A stretch of DNA of 64,000 nt from CAYVWB01 sp964455395 (GCA_964455395.1 CAYVWB010000005.1:28633-92632); one strand, 5' to 3'; positions 1 through 8,737 are shown, numbered from the stretch's first letter. The notes: generated by a model not told the origin, from the sequence alone. Made by a program: numbers and translations.

Positions 1-1473
1 GAAGAAGCCTTCGTCGCTGAAGGAGAGCCAAGCGAGACCGCTGAGCAGAGCCACGGCCATCACCGCCGGGGTGAAGTAGTAGCTGACTTGATCGGCGAGG
101 TTGGCGATGGGCGCCTTGACGCTCTGCGCTTCCTGGACAAGCCGCACGATGCGCGCCAGGGTTGTGTCCCCGCCCACGCGATCGGCGCGCATGCGGAACG
201 CGCCATGGCCGTTCATCGATCCTCCGGTGACGCGGTCTCCCGGCGCCTTGCCCACGGGGAGGCTCTCGCCGGTGAGCATGGATTCGTCCACGCTGGTTCG
301 ACCGCGAAGGATGACGCCATCCACGGGGACGCGTTCGCCGGGGCGCACCAGCAACACGTCATCCCGACGAATGGCCGTGGTGGGAACGCGCTTGACGGCG
401 GGTTCGCCCCCTTCCCCGGCATGTCCTTCCTCCGTGACGAGGAGCGCTTCGTCCGGTGCAAGCTCCATGAGCGCGCGTACGGCGTCCGATGTGCGCGCGC
501 GCGACCGCGTCTCGAAGTATTTCCCCAACATGACCAGAGCGATGAGCACCGCTGCGGACTCGAAATAGAGGTCCATGACGTGCGCCATGGGCGCAACTCC
601 CACGGCGATGAGCACGGTGTTCCACACGGAATACGCCACGGCGGCCCCCGTACCCACGGCGATGAGCGAATCCATGTTCGGCGCGCCCCGCAGCAGGTTC
701 GGGAACCCCACGCGGTAGAACTCCCGGCCGGCCCAGAGCACCGGCAATGTCAGCGCAAGCTGCGTGAGAGCGAACGGCAGCGGGTGCGCCATGGGATGGA
801 GGATCCCGGGCAACGGCAAGCCCATCATCTCGCCCATGGCGATGTAAAAGAGCGGAATGGCGAATCCGAAGGCCGGGTACAGCCTGCGCCGCCAACCGGC
901 CACGCGCGCCCGGGCGGCTTCGCGTTGCTCGCGCCAGCGCGCTTCGGCGGCGCCCAGAAGGGCTTCCGCCTCGGTGGAGCGTGGCGAAGCCGTGAAGCCG
1001 GCTCGCTCCACCGCCGCCACGGCGCGATCTTCCAACGCCTTGCGGTCCGTCGCGGCTGCAGGGGTGAGACGCGCCTCCCCCGTGGCAAGGTTCACCGCGA
1101 CATCCGCCACGCCGTCCAGCGCGCCGAGCACACGCTCCAACCGGCTGGAGCACGCCGCGCAGGTCATGCCGTCCACTTCCAGAAAGAGAGGGCCGTCGAA
1201 CGTCGGCGACTCCGTGGCCGTGAAACCGAGTTGCTCCACTTTGGCGACAAGGTCGGTGGCGGTGAGTCGCTGCAAATCGAACTGCGCGACCATGGTTTCC
1301 GTGGCGAGGTTCACGCTGACGGCCTTCACGCCTTCCATGGCGCCGACCATGCGCTCGATGCGGGCGGAACAGGCAGCGCACGTCATGCCCTGGACGTTGA
1401 ATCGCGCCGACTGGGGTGATTGCGCCGCTTGGGCAGACTGCGCTGCGTTGGTGTCGTCGTGGTCTTTACTCAT
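1..1473 (-). CDS. copA: Copper-translocating P-type ATPase, 5' part (runs off window)
   Basis: Reading the minus strand from ATG at 1473 gives 491 codons without a stop up to base 1, so the gene continues outside the window. Two heavy-metal-associated domains are visible, each with a GMTCAAC metal site (Cys32/Cys35 and Cys105/Cys108). They are followed by membrane segments, a 'PVDGVI' actuator region and the dephosphorylation motif TGES. The CPC motif and the phosphorylation site DKTGT, which would confirm Cu specificity, lie beyond the edge. By family it would pump Cu(I) out across the inner membrane. An SD-like GAAGGT lies almost against the ATG and a TATACT -10-like hexamer at 1490-1495 precedes it. 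It is divergent from the CheX-like gene. The family call is confident; the metal is inferred from the two HMA domains. Confidence 0.9.
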   Translation of the reverse strand, partial: MSKDHDDTNAAQSAQAAQSPQSARFNVQGMTCAACSARIERMVGAMEGVKAVSVNLATETMVAQFDLQRLTATDLVAKVEQLGFTATESPTFDGPLFLEVDGMTCAACSSRLERVLGALDGVADVAVNLATGEARLTPAAATDRKALEDRAVAAVERAGFTASPRSTEAEALLGAAEARWREQREAARARVAGWRRRLYPAFGFAIPLFYIAMGEMMGLPLPGILHPMAHPLPFALTQLALTLPVLWAGREFYRVGFPNLLRGAPNMDSLIAVGTGAAVAYSVWNTVLIAVGVAPMAHVMDLYFESAAVLIALVMLGKYFETRSRARTSDAVRALMELAPDEALLVTEEGHAGEGGEPAVKRVPTTAIRRDDVLLVRPGERVPVDGVILRGRTSVDESMLTGESLPVGKAPGDRVTGGSMNGHGAFRMRADRVGGDTTLARIVRLVQEAQSVKAPIANLADQVSYYFTPAVMAVALLSGLAWLSFSDEGFF

Positions 1474-1613
1474 ACCTTCACATCGTCCTAGTATAAGGAT
1501 AGCGATTCGCGTTCCCGGGGGCCCCCTGCAGGAGGAGGTTGCCTTGTTCCCGCGGAGAGGCTAGATATTGAACAACCATTCACCATGAGGGCTCCAGGCC
1601 GAGGACCATGATC

Positions 1614-2090
1614 ATGTCCCGCACCTTCGATGTCAACTTCATCAACCCCTTCCTCAACGCCGTGGTGGAGACGCTCAAGACCATGGCCATGACCATCGTC
1701 ACGCCGGGAAAACCGTACATCAAAACCGACACGACAGCCAAAGGCGAAATCACCGGCGTCATCGGCGTGAAGGGATATGCGCACGGCAGCTTCGCCCTCT
1801 CCTTCCCGGAGGAATGCGCGCGCAACGTGGTCTCCGCCATGCTGGGAGAGGCGCTTCCACCCTACGGCGCCGATGTCCGCGACGGCGTGGGCGAATTGAC
1901 GAACATGATCTCCGGCCTGGCTCGTCGCGACTTGGCCCACGAAGGCATGAAGTTCCACGCTTCCATCCCGGATGTGTACATGGGCGAGGGCCACGTGGTG
2001 CAGCACCACGCGCATGGCCCGGTGCTCGCCATCCCCTTCTCCAGCCCCTACGGCGAGATCACCGTGGAGGTCTGCCTGGGAACGAATTGA
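1614..2090 (+). CDS. cheX: CheX-like chemotaxis phosphatase family protein
   Basis: The 158-residue protein has the single-domain CheX fold signature, including a short GELTNMISG segment matching the E-x-x-N catalytic pair of CheX/CheC/FliY phosphatases. Family members dephosphorylate CheY-P, or act as standalone domains in two-component signalling. No chemotaxis genes are nearby, so the partner is unknown. Two in-frame ATGs exist at 1608 and 1614. GAGGA at 1601-1605 is 8 nt from the second and only 2 nt from the first, so 1614 is preferred. It is divergent from copA and followed by a 314-base gap, so it appears monocistronic. The fold is fairly certain; the physiological role is not. Confidence 0.8.
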   Translation: MSRTFDVNFINPFLNAVVETLKTMAMTIVTPGKPYIKTDTTAKGEITGVIGVKGYAHGSFALSFPEECARNVVSAMLGEALPPYGADVRDGVGELTNMISGLARRDLAHEGMKFHASIPDVYMGEGHVVQHHAHGPVLAIPFSSPYGEITVEVCLGTN

Positions 2091-2404
2091 GACCGAAGCA
2101 GCGCACTGGCGCCGTACAAAGGATGTACCTGGCTATACTGTGGGCGAACCGCGGATGAGCTGGGAGAAAACGACGGTCGGCCCCTTCTGACGGCGCAGCG
2201 GAGACCTTTGGCCGAAAATGTCTTATTTTTAGATTGAATGAATCACTCCCTCGTCAACATGTCTTGTTTTTGCGTCGCACGGTGCTTTTCCGCTTCCCTT
2301 CTCCCGCAGTTGGTGTCATACTCATGTAAAGATCACGCTCGACCGCCGGTTGCGCCCTGTCACGCCACCGCCCCGAGCGATTCCTCTGGCGAAGGAGGTC
2401 AGCC
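2091..2404. other. Intergenic region without recognisable gene
   Basis: No convincing coding frame is seen. The middle (about 2215-2275) is AT-rich compared with its surroundings and carries ATGTCTTATTTTT and ATGTCTTGTTTTT about 42 bases apart. This may be promoter DNA for the small genes that follow. I see no terminator hairpin. Confidence 0.5.
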
Positions 2405-2614
2405 ATGGTCTCAGGCATGACGCGCACTCAAATCTGGGAAGCCATCGTCCGCCTCGCGGAGGTGTCCCACTCCTACACCAGCGACTCGCAACGCAGCATC
2501 GCCGCCGCCACATTCCGCAATCTCAATGACGGCGCCCCGGACTTCCCGCCCAACGGCGAGAGCCTGCTCTCCACGCTCAAGCCCAGCGGAACCCTGGTCA
2601 AGGAACGCGCCTAG
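2405..2614 (+). CDS. Small hypothetical protein, paralog of the next gene
   Basis: I do not recognise a family. The 69-residue product is soluble, with no signal peptide or membrane segment. GGAGG at 2394-2398 lies 6 nt before the ATG, a good ribosome site that supports real translation. Its body aligns with the next protein: both share a pattern of Q-[IV]-W-x-A-I, then S-x-S, then D-[SQ]-Q-R, a G-x-x-x-F/P stretch, and a final SL-x-x-LK. That suggests a tandem duplication. It is separated by 21 bases from the second copy and is probably cotranscribed with it. The function is unknown. Confidence 0.6.
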   Translation: MVSGMTRTQIWEAIVRLAEVSHSYTSDSQRSIAAATFRNLNDGAPDFPPNGESLLSTLKPSGTLVKERA

Positions 2615-2635
2615 CCGGCGCCGAGGTGGATTCCT

Positions 2636-2941
2636 ATGGCGCGATTCAACTACGACCCCCCGGCCGTCCTCCCGCCCGTCACCGGGCTGACCCAGGAGCA
2701 GGTCTGGAGCGCCATCGCCGAGCGCGCCAGCTTTTCACGTTCCCTCTTCAGCCACGACCAGCGCGAGCTCGCCACCGTGCGGCTGGGGCGCCTGGAAAGC
2801 GGCTCGGCCTTCGTTCCCGCGGAGACGACCTCTCTGATGGACGCCCTGAAGACGACGCCGACGATTTCGACGACGCCGACGACTACGACGACGCCGACTC
2901 CCGAGTCCCTCTCGGGGCGCCTCGTCAACGACATGGGCTGA
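2636..2941 (+). CDS. Small hypothetical protein with Thr/Pro-rich tail, paralog of the previous gene
   Basis: The 101-residue product has a 70-residue domain resembling the upstream protein, followed by a low-complexity tail rich in Thr, Pro and Ser (about residues 72-92). The tail is encoded by a GACGACGCC-like repeat. GAGGTGG precedes the ATG by about 8 bases. Reading the same repeat one frame over gives an acidic Asp-rich segment, but only this frame keeps the similarity to the paralog. The function is unknown. Confidence 0.55.
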   Translation: MARFNYDPPAVLPPVTGLTQEQVWSAIAERASFSRSLFSHDQRELATVRLGRLESGSAFVPAETTSLMDALKTTPTISTTPTTTTTPTPESLSGRLVNDMG

Positions 2942-3088
2942 AGCCGCCCGCTTCCGCCTTGGCGCTAGCGTCCCTCCACCCCCTGCGCGCCCTGCGCTCC
3001 CGGGATTGTTCCCCACGCCGCCTGCCCGGGGAAGCCACGCAGAACCGTCGCTCCCAGCGTCCCCGTGCACGGGGTCACGGCGCCAGGG

Positions 3089-4078
3089 TCACCCCTGCAG
3101 CAGCGCGAACCGAAGGCCATATAGCGCCACGGCTCCGCACACGCCCGCCGCGAAACAGAGCCGCAACAACGTCACCAGACGCGCGGCGTCCCAGGACGTG
3201 TCTTCACTTGCCGACGCCGGCCCCAGTCGCGGCTTGTCAACCAGCGCGTCGAAATACACAGCGGGACCGCCCATGGACGCGCGGCACGCCCACGCCGCCG
3301 CGGCCATGGGCCACCCGGCGTTGGGGCTGGCCATGGCGGGCGCGTCGCGCAGGGTCCCCCGCACCGCTGCCAGAATCCGACGCCTGTTCAAGCCGATGGG
3401 CCCCGCCACGGCGCCGACCGTCAACAGAAAAACTGCCGTGAGCCGCGCCGGGATGTAGGCGAGCACATCGTCCAGCCGCGCCGCCGCCCACCCGAAGCGG
3501 GCGTACTCCGGCGTGCGGTAACCCCACATGGAATCCAGCGTGGACACGGCTTTGTACGCCCACAACGCGCCGGGGCCGCCGAGAATCAGGAAGAAGAACG
3601 GCGCTGTGAGGCCGTCGCAGAGGTTCTCGGACAGGGTCTCGGCCAGGGTTCGACGCAAGGCCGGGCGGTCCATGGTGGAGACGTCGCGACTCACCAGCAT
3701 TGCCACTCGCTGCCGCGCTTCCTCCAGAGAGGCCTGCTCCACGGCGCGCAAGGCGTCGTGGCATTCCCGCAGCAGGCTCCCCAGCGCCAACCCGGACCAC
3801 GCCAGATAGAGCCCCGCCAGCGGCCCCAGATACTGCAGCCCGGCCAGGGTCCAGGCGGCCCACCCGGCCGCGCCTGCCAGCAACGCCACGGCGAGGAGCC
3901 CGTACAGTCGGCCGAAGGTGGTGAACCACGGCAGCCTCCTGGCGCAGCGCTCCAGAACGTGAGCGCACCACCCCAGGGCCTGCACGGGGTGCGGCAGGGC
4001 GCGCGGGTCGCCCAGAAGGATGTCCAACGCCAAGGCGAGGATGGGTGTGTAGAGCGCGAAGAGGACGTTTTCTCCCAT
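3089..4078 (-). CDS. cbiB: Adenosylcobinamide-phosphate synthase
   Basis: This is the multi-pass membrane enzyme that attaches the aminopropanol arm to cobyric acid in cobalamin synthesis. The N-terminus has the family hallmark: a hydrophobic LALALDILLGDP followed by LPHPVQALG. Further conserved pieces are SRDVSTMDRPALRR, ETLSENLCDG, the membrane stretch FFFLILGGPGALWAYKAVSTLDSMWGYR cut here in spirit to its start 'FFFLILGG', and SPNAGWPMAAAA near the C-terminus. With ATG 4078 the protein is 329 residues, normal for CbiB. A longer reading from 4135 adds an unconserved leader and was not chosen. It converges on the small gene pair and is divergent from the YkgJ gene. No other cobalamin genes or B12 riboswitch are visible nearby. 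Confidence 0.93.
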   Translation of the reverse strand: MGENVLFALYTPILALALDILLGDPRALPHPVQALGWCAHVLERCARRLPWFTTFGRLYGLLAVALLAGAAGWAAWTLAGLQYLGPLAGLYLAWSGLALGSLLRECHDALRAVEQASLEEARQRVAMLVSRDVSTMDRPALRRTLAETLSENLCDGLTAPFFFLILGGPGALWAYKAVSTLDSMWGYRTPEYARFGWAAARLDDVLAYIPARLTAVFLLTVGAVAGPIGLNRRRILAAVRGTLRDAPAMASPNAGWPMAAAAWACRASMGGPAVYFDALVDKPRLGPASASEDTSWDAARLVTLLRLCFAAGVCGAVALYGLRFALLQG

Positions 4079-4189
4079 ACGGCATGGTACGCCGTGGAGA
4101 CGTGCGGGGCAAGCCGTCGAGGTGGCCCGAGACATCCCCGCACCGGGGGCGAGACTTGTTCGCGCCGGGGGAATCGGGTATCACAAGGC

Positions 4190-4768
4190 ATGTCCCATCC
4201 GCGTAAACCTTCGCCTGTCTTTGGCAACCCCACACGCGGCGGCCACGGTGGTCCGGGGCCGTCGAGCCCCCATGTCTGCATGCGCTGCGCGCGTTGCTGC
4301 ACCGTGACGGAGGAGGAGCGGCCCATGCTCTTCCCCTTGTTTCCTTTGGAGATCGAGCGAATCCACCCCGTGGCCCACGCCATGGGGCTGGGCGACGCGT
4401 GGCGCGCGAAGACGAAGACGTCCCCGGCGTTCGTGGAGGCCATGCAGCGGCTCTTTCCGGGAGAGGAAGCCGCCGTGGCGTCGCTGTTTCCTGCAGGCGG
4501 CGAGCATACGGCGCTGGCGGTGGACGAGTTGGGTCGGTGCGTCTTTCTTGGGGATGCCGGCTGCGTGCTCACGCGTGCGGAGCGTCCGGCGCATTGCGTG
4601 CTGTATCCGTTGTGGGTGGTTGGCGGCCGCATCGTGCCGTTCGAAGCGCAGGACTGCCTCGCAGTGCGTGAAGCGCGGACCACCGGGGGGCTCATGATGA
4701 CGCTTGGTCTGGATGGGGAGACTTTGCGCGCCAGTCATGCGTCGCTCCGGCAGGCCTGGGGTTTGTGA
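4190..4768 (+). CDS. YkgJ-family cysteine-cluster (zinc/iron-chelating) protein
   Basis: The 192-residue protein carries the YkgJ signature C-x2-C-x2-C-C (Cys30, Cys33, Cys36, Cys37) after a Pro/Gly-rich leader. Further conserved cysteines sit in CVFLGDAGCVLT, HCVLYPLW and DCLAVREA, as expected for this putative metal- or Fe-S-binding family. Its biochemical role is not established. The ATG at 4190 follows a poor ribosome site, so the first residues are less certain. It is divergent from cbiB. Confidence 0.8.
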   Translation: MSHPRKPSPVFGNPTRGGHGGPGPSSPHVCMRCARCCTVTEEERPMLFPLFPLEIERIHPVAHAMGLGDAWRAKTKTSPAFVEAMQRLFPGEEAAVASLFPAGGEHTALAVDELGRCVFLGDAGCVLTRAERPAHCVLYPLWVVGGRIVPFEAQDCLAVREARTTGGLMMTLGLDGETLRASHASLRQAWGL

Positions 4769-4902
4769 TTTTATTCTCATGCTGACGATTCCCATGCAGA
4801 ACACGTATATCAGGAGGTAGCGTCGCTTGAGACCGATGCGTTTTCCAACGTATCGGCCTTCTCCGAGTCGTCTTTGAGAAAATTTTCACGGCGATTGTTT
4901 TT

Positions 4903-4920
4903 ATGACAATTCCTTGTCAT
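4903..4920. promoter_or_regulatory. Candidate operator upstream of the TRAP operon
   Basis: A perfect 7-bp inverted repeat, ATGACAA-TTCC-TTGTCAT, lies 43 bases before dctP and inside an AT-rich stretch. Position and symmetry fit a dimeric repressor such as a GntR-type regulator, many of which control TRAP operons. No regulator gene is adjacent, so the cognate protein is unknown. Confidence 0.5.
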
Positions 4921-4962
4921 ATATCCGCATGCTGTCCCAACCTCCAACCAAGGGAGCATCGT

Positions 4963-5952
4963 ATGCGGATCAAAGCACTTATCGCTTTCGCCATGGCGCT
5001 GGCATTCACACTTGGCGCCGTGAGCGCGGTTCTGGCCGAGCCCATCGTCATCAAGTTCTCGCACGTGGTGGCGGAGAACACGCCCAAAGGGAAGATGGCC
5101 AACAAGTTCCGCGACCTGGTCAACGAGCGTCTCGCCGGCACGGTGGAGGTGCAAGTCTACCCCAACTCCCAGCTGTTCAACGACAACGCCGTGCTGGAGG
5201 CCATGCTCCTCGGCGACGTGCAGCTGGCAGCTCCCGCGCTTTCCAAGTTCGAGGAATTCACCAAAGTCCTGCAGATCTACGACCTCCCCTTCCTCTTCAG
5301 GAACATGGAGGCCGTGGAGTGTTTTCAGCAAGGCGAGAAGGGACAGGCCATGCTGAACTCCATGCAGAACATGGGCATCCAGGGGCTTGGCTACCTGCAC
5401 AACGGCATGAAGCAGCTTTCCGCCAGCAGCCCCTTGCGCACCCCGGCGGACGCTGTGGGCAAGAAATTCCGCATCATGACTTCCGATGTCCTCGCTGCGC
5501 AATTCCAGGCTGTGGACGCCATCCCGCTGAAGAAGCCTTTCTCCGAGGTGTTCACCTTGTTGCAGACGAAGGCCATCGACGGCCAGGAGAACACGTGGTC
5601 CAACATCTATTCCAAGAAGTTCTACGAGGTGCAGCCCTACATCACGGAGTCCAACCACGGGCTTCTGGACTATCTGGTGGTGACGAGCTCCGAGTTCTGG
5701 AGCGAGCTGCCCGATGACATCCGCGCCGAGGTGAAGCAGGCCCTGGACGACGCCTTGGCGTACGGCAACGAGGAGTCTTTCCGGCTGAGCCAGGAGCAGC
5801 GTCAGCAGATCATCGAATCCGGCCGCACCGAGGTGCTGCAGCTCACGGACGAGGAGCGGGCGCAGTGGGTGGAGGCCATGAAGCCCGTGTGGGCGGAGTT
5901 CGCCGACCAGATCGGTCAGGACAACATCGACGCCGCCGTCGCCTGCAACTGA
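4963..5952 (+). CDS. dctP: TRAP transporter substrate-binding protein
   Basis: This is the periplasmic solute receptor of a tripartite ATP-independent transporter. The 329-residue product starts with a Sec signal peptide (MRIKALIAFAMALAF, cleavage near VLA-EP). DctP-family features follow: IKFSHVVAENTPKG, VYPNSQLFND, a substrate-contact region GKKFRIMTSD, and DGQENTW. The DctP family usually has an Arg in the GxKxR segment that binds a carboxylate, and Arg is present here. The substrate is therefore probably a C4-dicarboxylate or another organic acid, but it cannot be named from sequence. AGGGAG six bases before ATG 4963 decides the start. It is the first gene of dctP-dctQ-dctM. Confidence 0.95.
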   Translation: MRIKALIAFAMALAFTLGAVSAVLAEPIVIKFSHVVAENTPKGKMANKFRDLVNERLAGTVEVQVYPNSQLFNDNAVLEAMLLGDVQLAAPALSKFEEFTKVLQIYDLPFLFRNMEAVECFQQGEKGQAMLNSMQNMGIQGLGYLHNGMKQLSASSPLRTPADAVGKKFRIMTSDVLAAQFQAVDAIPLKKPFSEVFTLLQTKAIDGQENTWSNIYSKKFYEVQPYITESNHGLLDYLVVTSSEFWSELPDDIRAEVKQALDDALAYGNEESFRLSQEQRQQIIESGRTEVLQLTDEERAQWVEAMKPVWAEFADQIGQDNIDAAVACN

Positions 5953-5980
5953 GCGGCGCCAAGCTGCAAAGCAGGCGATC

Positions 5981-6565
5981 ATGTGGAAAAAACTTCTCAA
6001 TGAGTTGGAGGAGGGTCTCATCTCCCTCCTCCTGGCGTCCATGACTCTGCTCGTCTTCGTGGAGGTGGTCTTGCGCTTCGGCTTCGGCACGGGCGTGATG
6101 TGGGCGCAGGAGCTGACGCTGCTGCTCTCCGCGTGGATGGTGCTTTTCGGCGTCTCCTACGGCGTCAAGGTGGGTTCGCACATCGGGGTGGACGCCCTGG
6201 TGCGCGTGCTGCCCAACCCTGCAAAGCGCGTCGTCAGCGGCGTGGCGTGTCTGTTGTGTCTGGCGTATTGCGGCCTCTTTCTGGTCGGCTCGTGGGTGTA
6301 TCTGAAGAAGATGCACAAGATCGGCATCCACTTGTCGGATTTGCCCATCCCCAAGTGGACGGCGCATTCCATTCTCATCATCGGCTTCCTGCTGCTTTCG
6401 CTGCGGCTCGTGCAGTTGTTCATCGCCATCGTCCACGGCCGCGCGGAGGGCTTCAAGCTCGCCGACGAAGCCAAGGACGCCAGGGGTCTCTACGAAGGCA
6501 AGGCCATGGAGGGCGAGGACTCCCACGACTGGGAGGACGCGGCGAAGAAGGAGGCGAGCTCATGA
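5981..6565 (+). CDS. dctQ: TRAP transporter small membrane subunit
   Basis: The 194-residue protein has four predicted membrane segments. The DctQ motif region VFVEVVLRFGFGTGVMWAQE ends the first long helix, and the charged loop contains GVKVGSHIGVDALV. A C-terminal hydrophilic extension of about 40 residues, rich in Asp, Glu, Lys and Ala, is longer than in many DctQ proteins. In the complex it joins the large DctM channel and the periplasmic receptor. Its stop overlaps the dctM start by four bases (ATGA), so the two are translationally coupled. Confidence 0.92.
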   Translation: MWKKLLNELEEGLISLLLASMTLLVFVEVVLRFGFGTGVMWAQELTLLLSAWMVLFGVSYGVKVGSHIGVDALVRVLPNPAKRVVSGVACLLCLAYCGLFLVGSWVYLKKMHKIGIHLSDLPIPKWTAHSILIIGFLLLSLRLVQLFIAIVHGRAEGFKLADEAKDARGLYEGKAMEGEDSHDWEDAAKKEASS

Positions 6566-7959
6566 CCACGGCGGCGCTCTTCATCCTGTTGTTCACCTTG
6601 CTCGCCATGGGCATGCCCATCGCCATCGGGCTGGGCTTGGCGAGCATCACCACGATCCTGCTCTTTTCGGACGACTCTCTCGCCTCCGTGGCGTTGAAGC
6701 TTTTCGAGTCGCTTTCGGAGCACTACACCCTGCTGGCCATCCCTTTTTTCATCGTATCTTCGCAGTTTCTCTCCACGGGTGGGGTTGCGAACCGGCTCAT
6801 CCGCTTCGCCATCGACTGCGTGGGGTTCGTGCGGGGTGGGCTGGCCATGGCTTCCGTGTTGGCATGCATGCTTTTCGCGGCGGTTTCCGGCTCTTCCCCG
6901 GCCACTGTGGCGGCCATCGGCTCCATCGTCATCGCCGGCATGGTGAAGTCCGGCTATCCGGAGCGCATGGCTGCGGGGGTCATCGCCAACGCGGGCACGT
7001 TGGGCATTCTCATTCCGCCTTCCATCGTCATGCTGGTGTACGCCGCCGCCACGGAGGAATCCGCGGCGCGGCTTTTCATGGCGGGTTTCCTTCCGGGTCT
7101 GCTGATGGGCGGAATGCTCATGCTCGCCATCTACATCATGGCGCGCATCAAGAAGCTGCCGGCGCAACCATTCCCGGGGTTCCGGGCGTTGGCGCATTCC
7201 GGATTCACGGCCATGGGCGGCATTCTGCTCATCGTCATCGTACTGGGCTCCATTTACGGCGGCATCGCCAGCCCCACGGAAGCGGCTGCGGTTTCAGCGG
7301 TCTACGCCTATTTCATCGCGGTCTTCGTCTATCGGGACATGGGCCCACTGAAGGGCGTGACGTGGCTGAACCAAGGCGAGGGGTTGGTGCGGGGCATGTT
7401 GCGGAACTGGAAACTGATGGCGCTGGCGCTGCCGCATTCCGTGGTCCATCCCGAAGTGCGCAAGACCATTCTTGACGCCTCCCGCGTCTCCATCATGCTG
7501 CTCTTCATCATCGCCAACGCCATGCTCTTCGCGCACGTGCTGACCACGGAGCGCATCCCGCACATGATAGCCGAGCTCATCATCGGCATGGGGCTGCCGC
7601 CGTGGGGTTTCCTCATCGTGGTGAACATCGTGCTGCTCATCGCAGGGAACTTCATGGAGCCCTCGGCCATCCTGCTCATCATGGCGCCCATCCTCTTCCC
7701 CATCGCGGTGCAGCTCGGGATCGACCCCATCCACCTGGGCGTCATCATGGTGGTGAACATGGAGATCGGCATGATCACGCCGCCGGTGGGCTTGAACCTT
7801 TTCGTCACGGCCGGGATAACCGGCAAGGACATCGGCTGGGTGGTGCGCGCCGCGCTCCCTTGGCTCATGATCCTGCTCGTCTTCCTCATCCTGATCACCT
7901 ACATCCCGCAGATTTCCCTCTTCCTGCCGGAATACATCGACAGATTGAAGGGATACTGA
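6562..7959 (+). CDS. dctM: TRAP transporter large membrane (permease) subunit
   Basis: The 465-residue multi-helix protein of the DctM/ion-transporter superfamily imports the substrate with Na+ or H+. Seen motifs are MGMPIAIGLG near the N-terminus, SGSSPATVAAIGSI, GTLGILIPPSIVMLVYA, GGIASPTEAAAVSA and the C-terminal ITPPVGLNLFVTAGI. A hydrophilic loop around residues 255-310 (from 'VYRDMGPLKG' to 'HPEVRKTILD') is longer than in the standard family. AAGGAGG inside the end of dctQ provides the ribosome site for ATG 6562. A strong hairpin follows 20 bases after the stop. Confidence 0.95.
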   Translation: MTTAALFILLFTLLAMGMPIAIGLGLASITTILLFSDDSLASVALKLFESLSEHYTLLAIPFFIVSSQFLSTGGVANRLIRFAIDCVGFVRGGLAMASVLACMLFAAVSGSSPATVAAIGSIVIAGMVKSGYPERMAAGVIANAGTLGILIPPSIVMLVYAAATEESAARLFMAGFLPGLLMGGMLMLAIYIMARIKKLPAQPFPGFRALAHSGFTAMGGILLIVIVLGSIYGGIASPTEAAAVSAVYAYFIAVFVYRDMGPLKGVTWLNQGEGLVRGMLRNWKLMALALPHSVVHPEVRKTILDASRVSIMLLFIIANAMLFAHVLTTERIPHMIAELIIGMGLPPWGFLIVVNIVLLIAGNFMEPSAILLIMAPILFPIAVQLGIDPIHLGVIMVVNMEIGMITPPVGLNLFVTAGITGKDIGWVVRAALPWLMILLVFLILITYIPQISLFLPEYIDRLKGY

Positions 7960-7979
7960 CGGAAGACCACTCCGAACAC

Positions 7980-8015
7980 ACGGCCGGCCGGGGAGCGCGC
8001 TCTCCTGCCGGCCGT
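7980..8015 (+). terminator. Terminator-like hairpin after dctM
   Basis: ACGGCCGGC at 7980-7988 pairs perfectly with GCCGGCCGT at 8007-8015, and the loop can partly fold on itself (GGGGAG with CTCTCC). The tail CCTTCAT has only a weak T content. It sits 20 bases after the dctM stop, so it probably ends the TRAP transcript. Confidence 0.65.
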
Positions 8016-8155
8016 CCTTCATGCCAAGGCAGCCGACGCCAGCCGAGCACGCCATCGCGCTACCCGAACGCAAATCGGTCATTCGCCATCTGGTCGCACG
8101 TCACGCCCCATGCTATGATGCGCGCATCCCTCACCTCATACCAAGGATCCCTTCC

Positions 8156-8581
8156 ATGAAGAACGCCATCTCGCATATTTTCATCACGGTGGACGACCAC
8201 GACAAAGGTCTGGAGTACTACGTCGGCGCGCTCGGCTTCAACAAAACGTGGGACATCCCCATGGAGAACGGCTGGCGCTGGCTCACGGTCTCGCCCCAAG
8301 GCCACGAGACCTGCAACATCGTCATCAACAAAGCCTCCAACGACGAGGAGCGCGCCATCATCGGCAAGCAGAGCGCCGGCGACCTGACCCCGGTCTTCAT
8401 GATTGCCACGGACGATTTTCAAGCGCAGTATGACGCCTGGAAAGCCAAAGGCGTCAACTTCGTCACGGAACCGGAAACGTTCCCCTGGGGGACCATGGTC
8501 AATTTCCGCGACCCGTGGGGCAACCTGCTTCTGCTCATGGAACCCAGCGACGACTTTACCGAAGGCATGGTGGACCTCTAG
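8156..8581 (+). CDS. VOC-superfamily (glyoxalase-like) protein
   Basis: The 141-residue protein has a single vicinal-oxygen-chelate domain: ISHIFITVDDHDKGLEYY at the start, GFNKTWDIPM, and the second half ending in NFRDPWGNLLLLMEP. The usual metal ligands would be the His near residue 7, a mid-domain His/Gln and a C-terminal Glu (in LLLMEP). Typical members are dioxygenases, glyoxalases or antibiotic-binding proteins, so no substrate is assigned. AGGA eight bases before ATG 8156 supports this start. It lies alone between the TRAP terminator and the argD terminator. Confidence 0.85.
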   Translation: MKNAISHIFITVDDHDKGLEYYVGALGFNKTWDIPMENGWRWLTVSPQGHETCNIVINKASNDEERAIIGKQSAGDLTPVFMIATDDFQAQYDAWKAKGVNFVTEPETFPWGTMVNFRDPWGNLLLLMEPSDDFTEGMVDL

Positions 8582-8665
8582 CGCCACCGAAGACGGCCGC
8601 TCCGGGCGCAGTACCCGTCAGCACGCCGGGCGGCGGATGGGGCCGATGTCGTCAAGTCCGGGTCG

Positions 8666-8712
8666 AAAAAGTGCGGGAGGGCGTCACCATTCGAGAAGGA
8701 GCCCTCCCGCAC
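8666..8712 (-). terminator. Rho-independent terminator of argD
   Basis: GTGCGGGAGGGC (8671-8682) pairs perfectly with GCCCTCCCGCAC (8701-8712). On the minus strand the hairpin is followed by TTTTT (8670-8666). It lies 25 bases after the argD stop. This is the clearest intrinsic terminator in the window. Confidence 0.9.
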
Positions 8713-8737
8713 TGTCGTCGGAGTACGCCGGATGGGC

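Noticed and set aside
359..1381. 340-residue minus-strand frame near the window start
   Set aside because: It is one frame off the copper ATPase, which has two metal-binding domains and the TGES motif in the correct frame.
1474..1613. CueR/CsoR-type copper operator between copA and the CheX gene
   Set aside because: I could not find a convincing dyad or a 19-base promoter spacing around the TATACT hexamer.
2626..3441. 271-residue plus frame with an Asp-rich DDADD repeat
   Set aside because: It overlaps the small paralog gene in a different frame. The paralog similarity and ribosome site support the other frame, and it continues into Arg/Pro-rich noise over cbiB.
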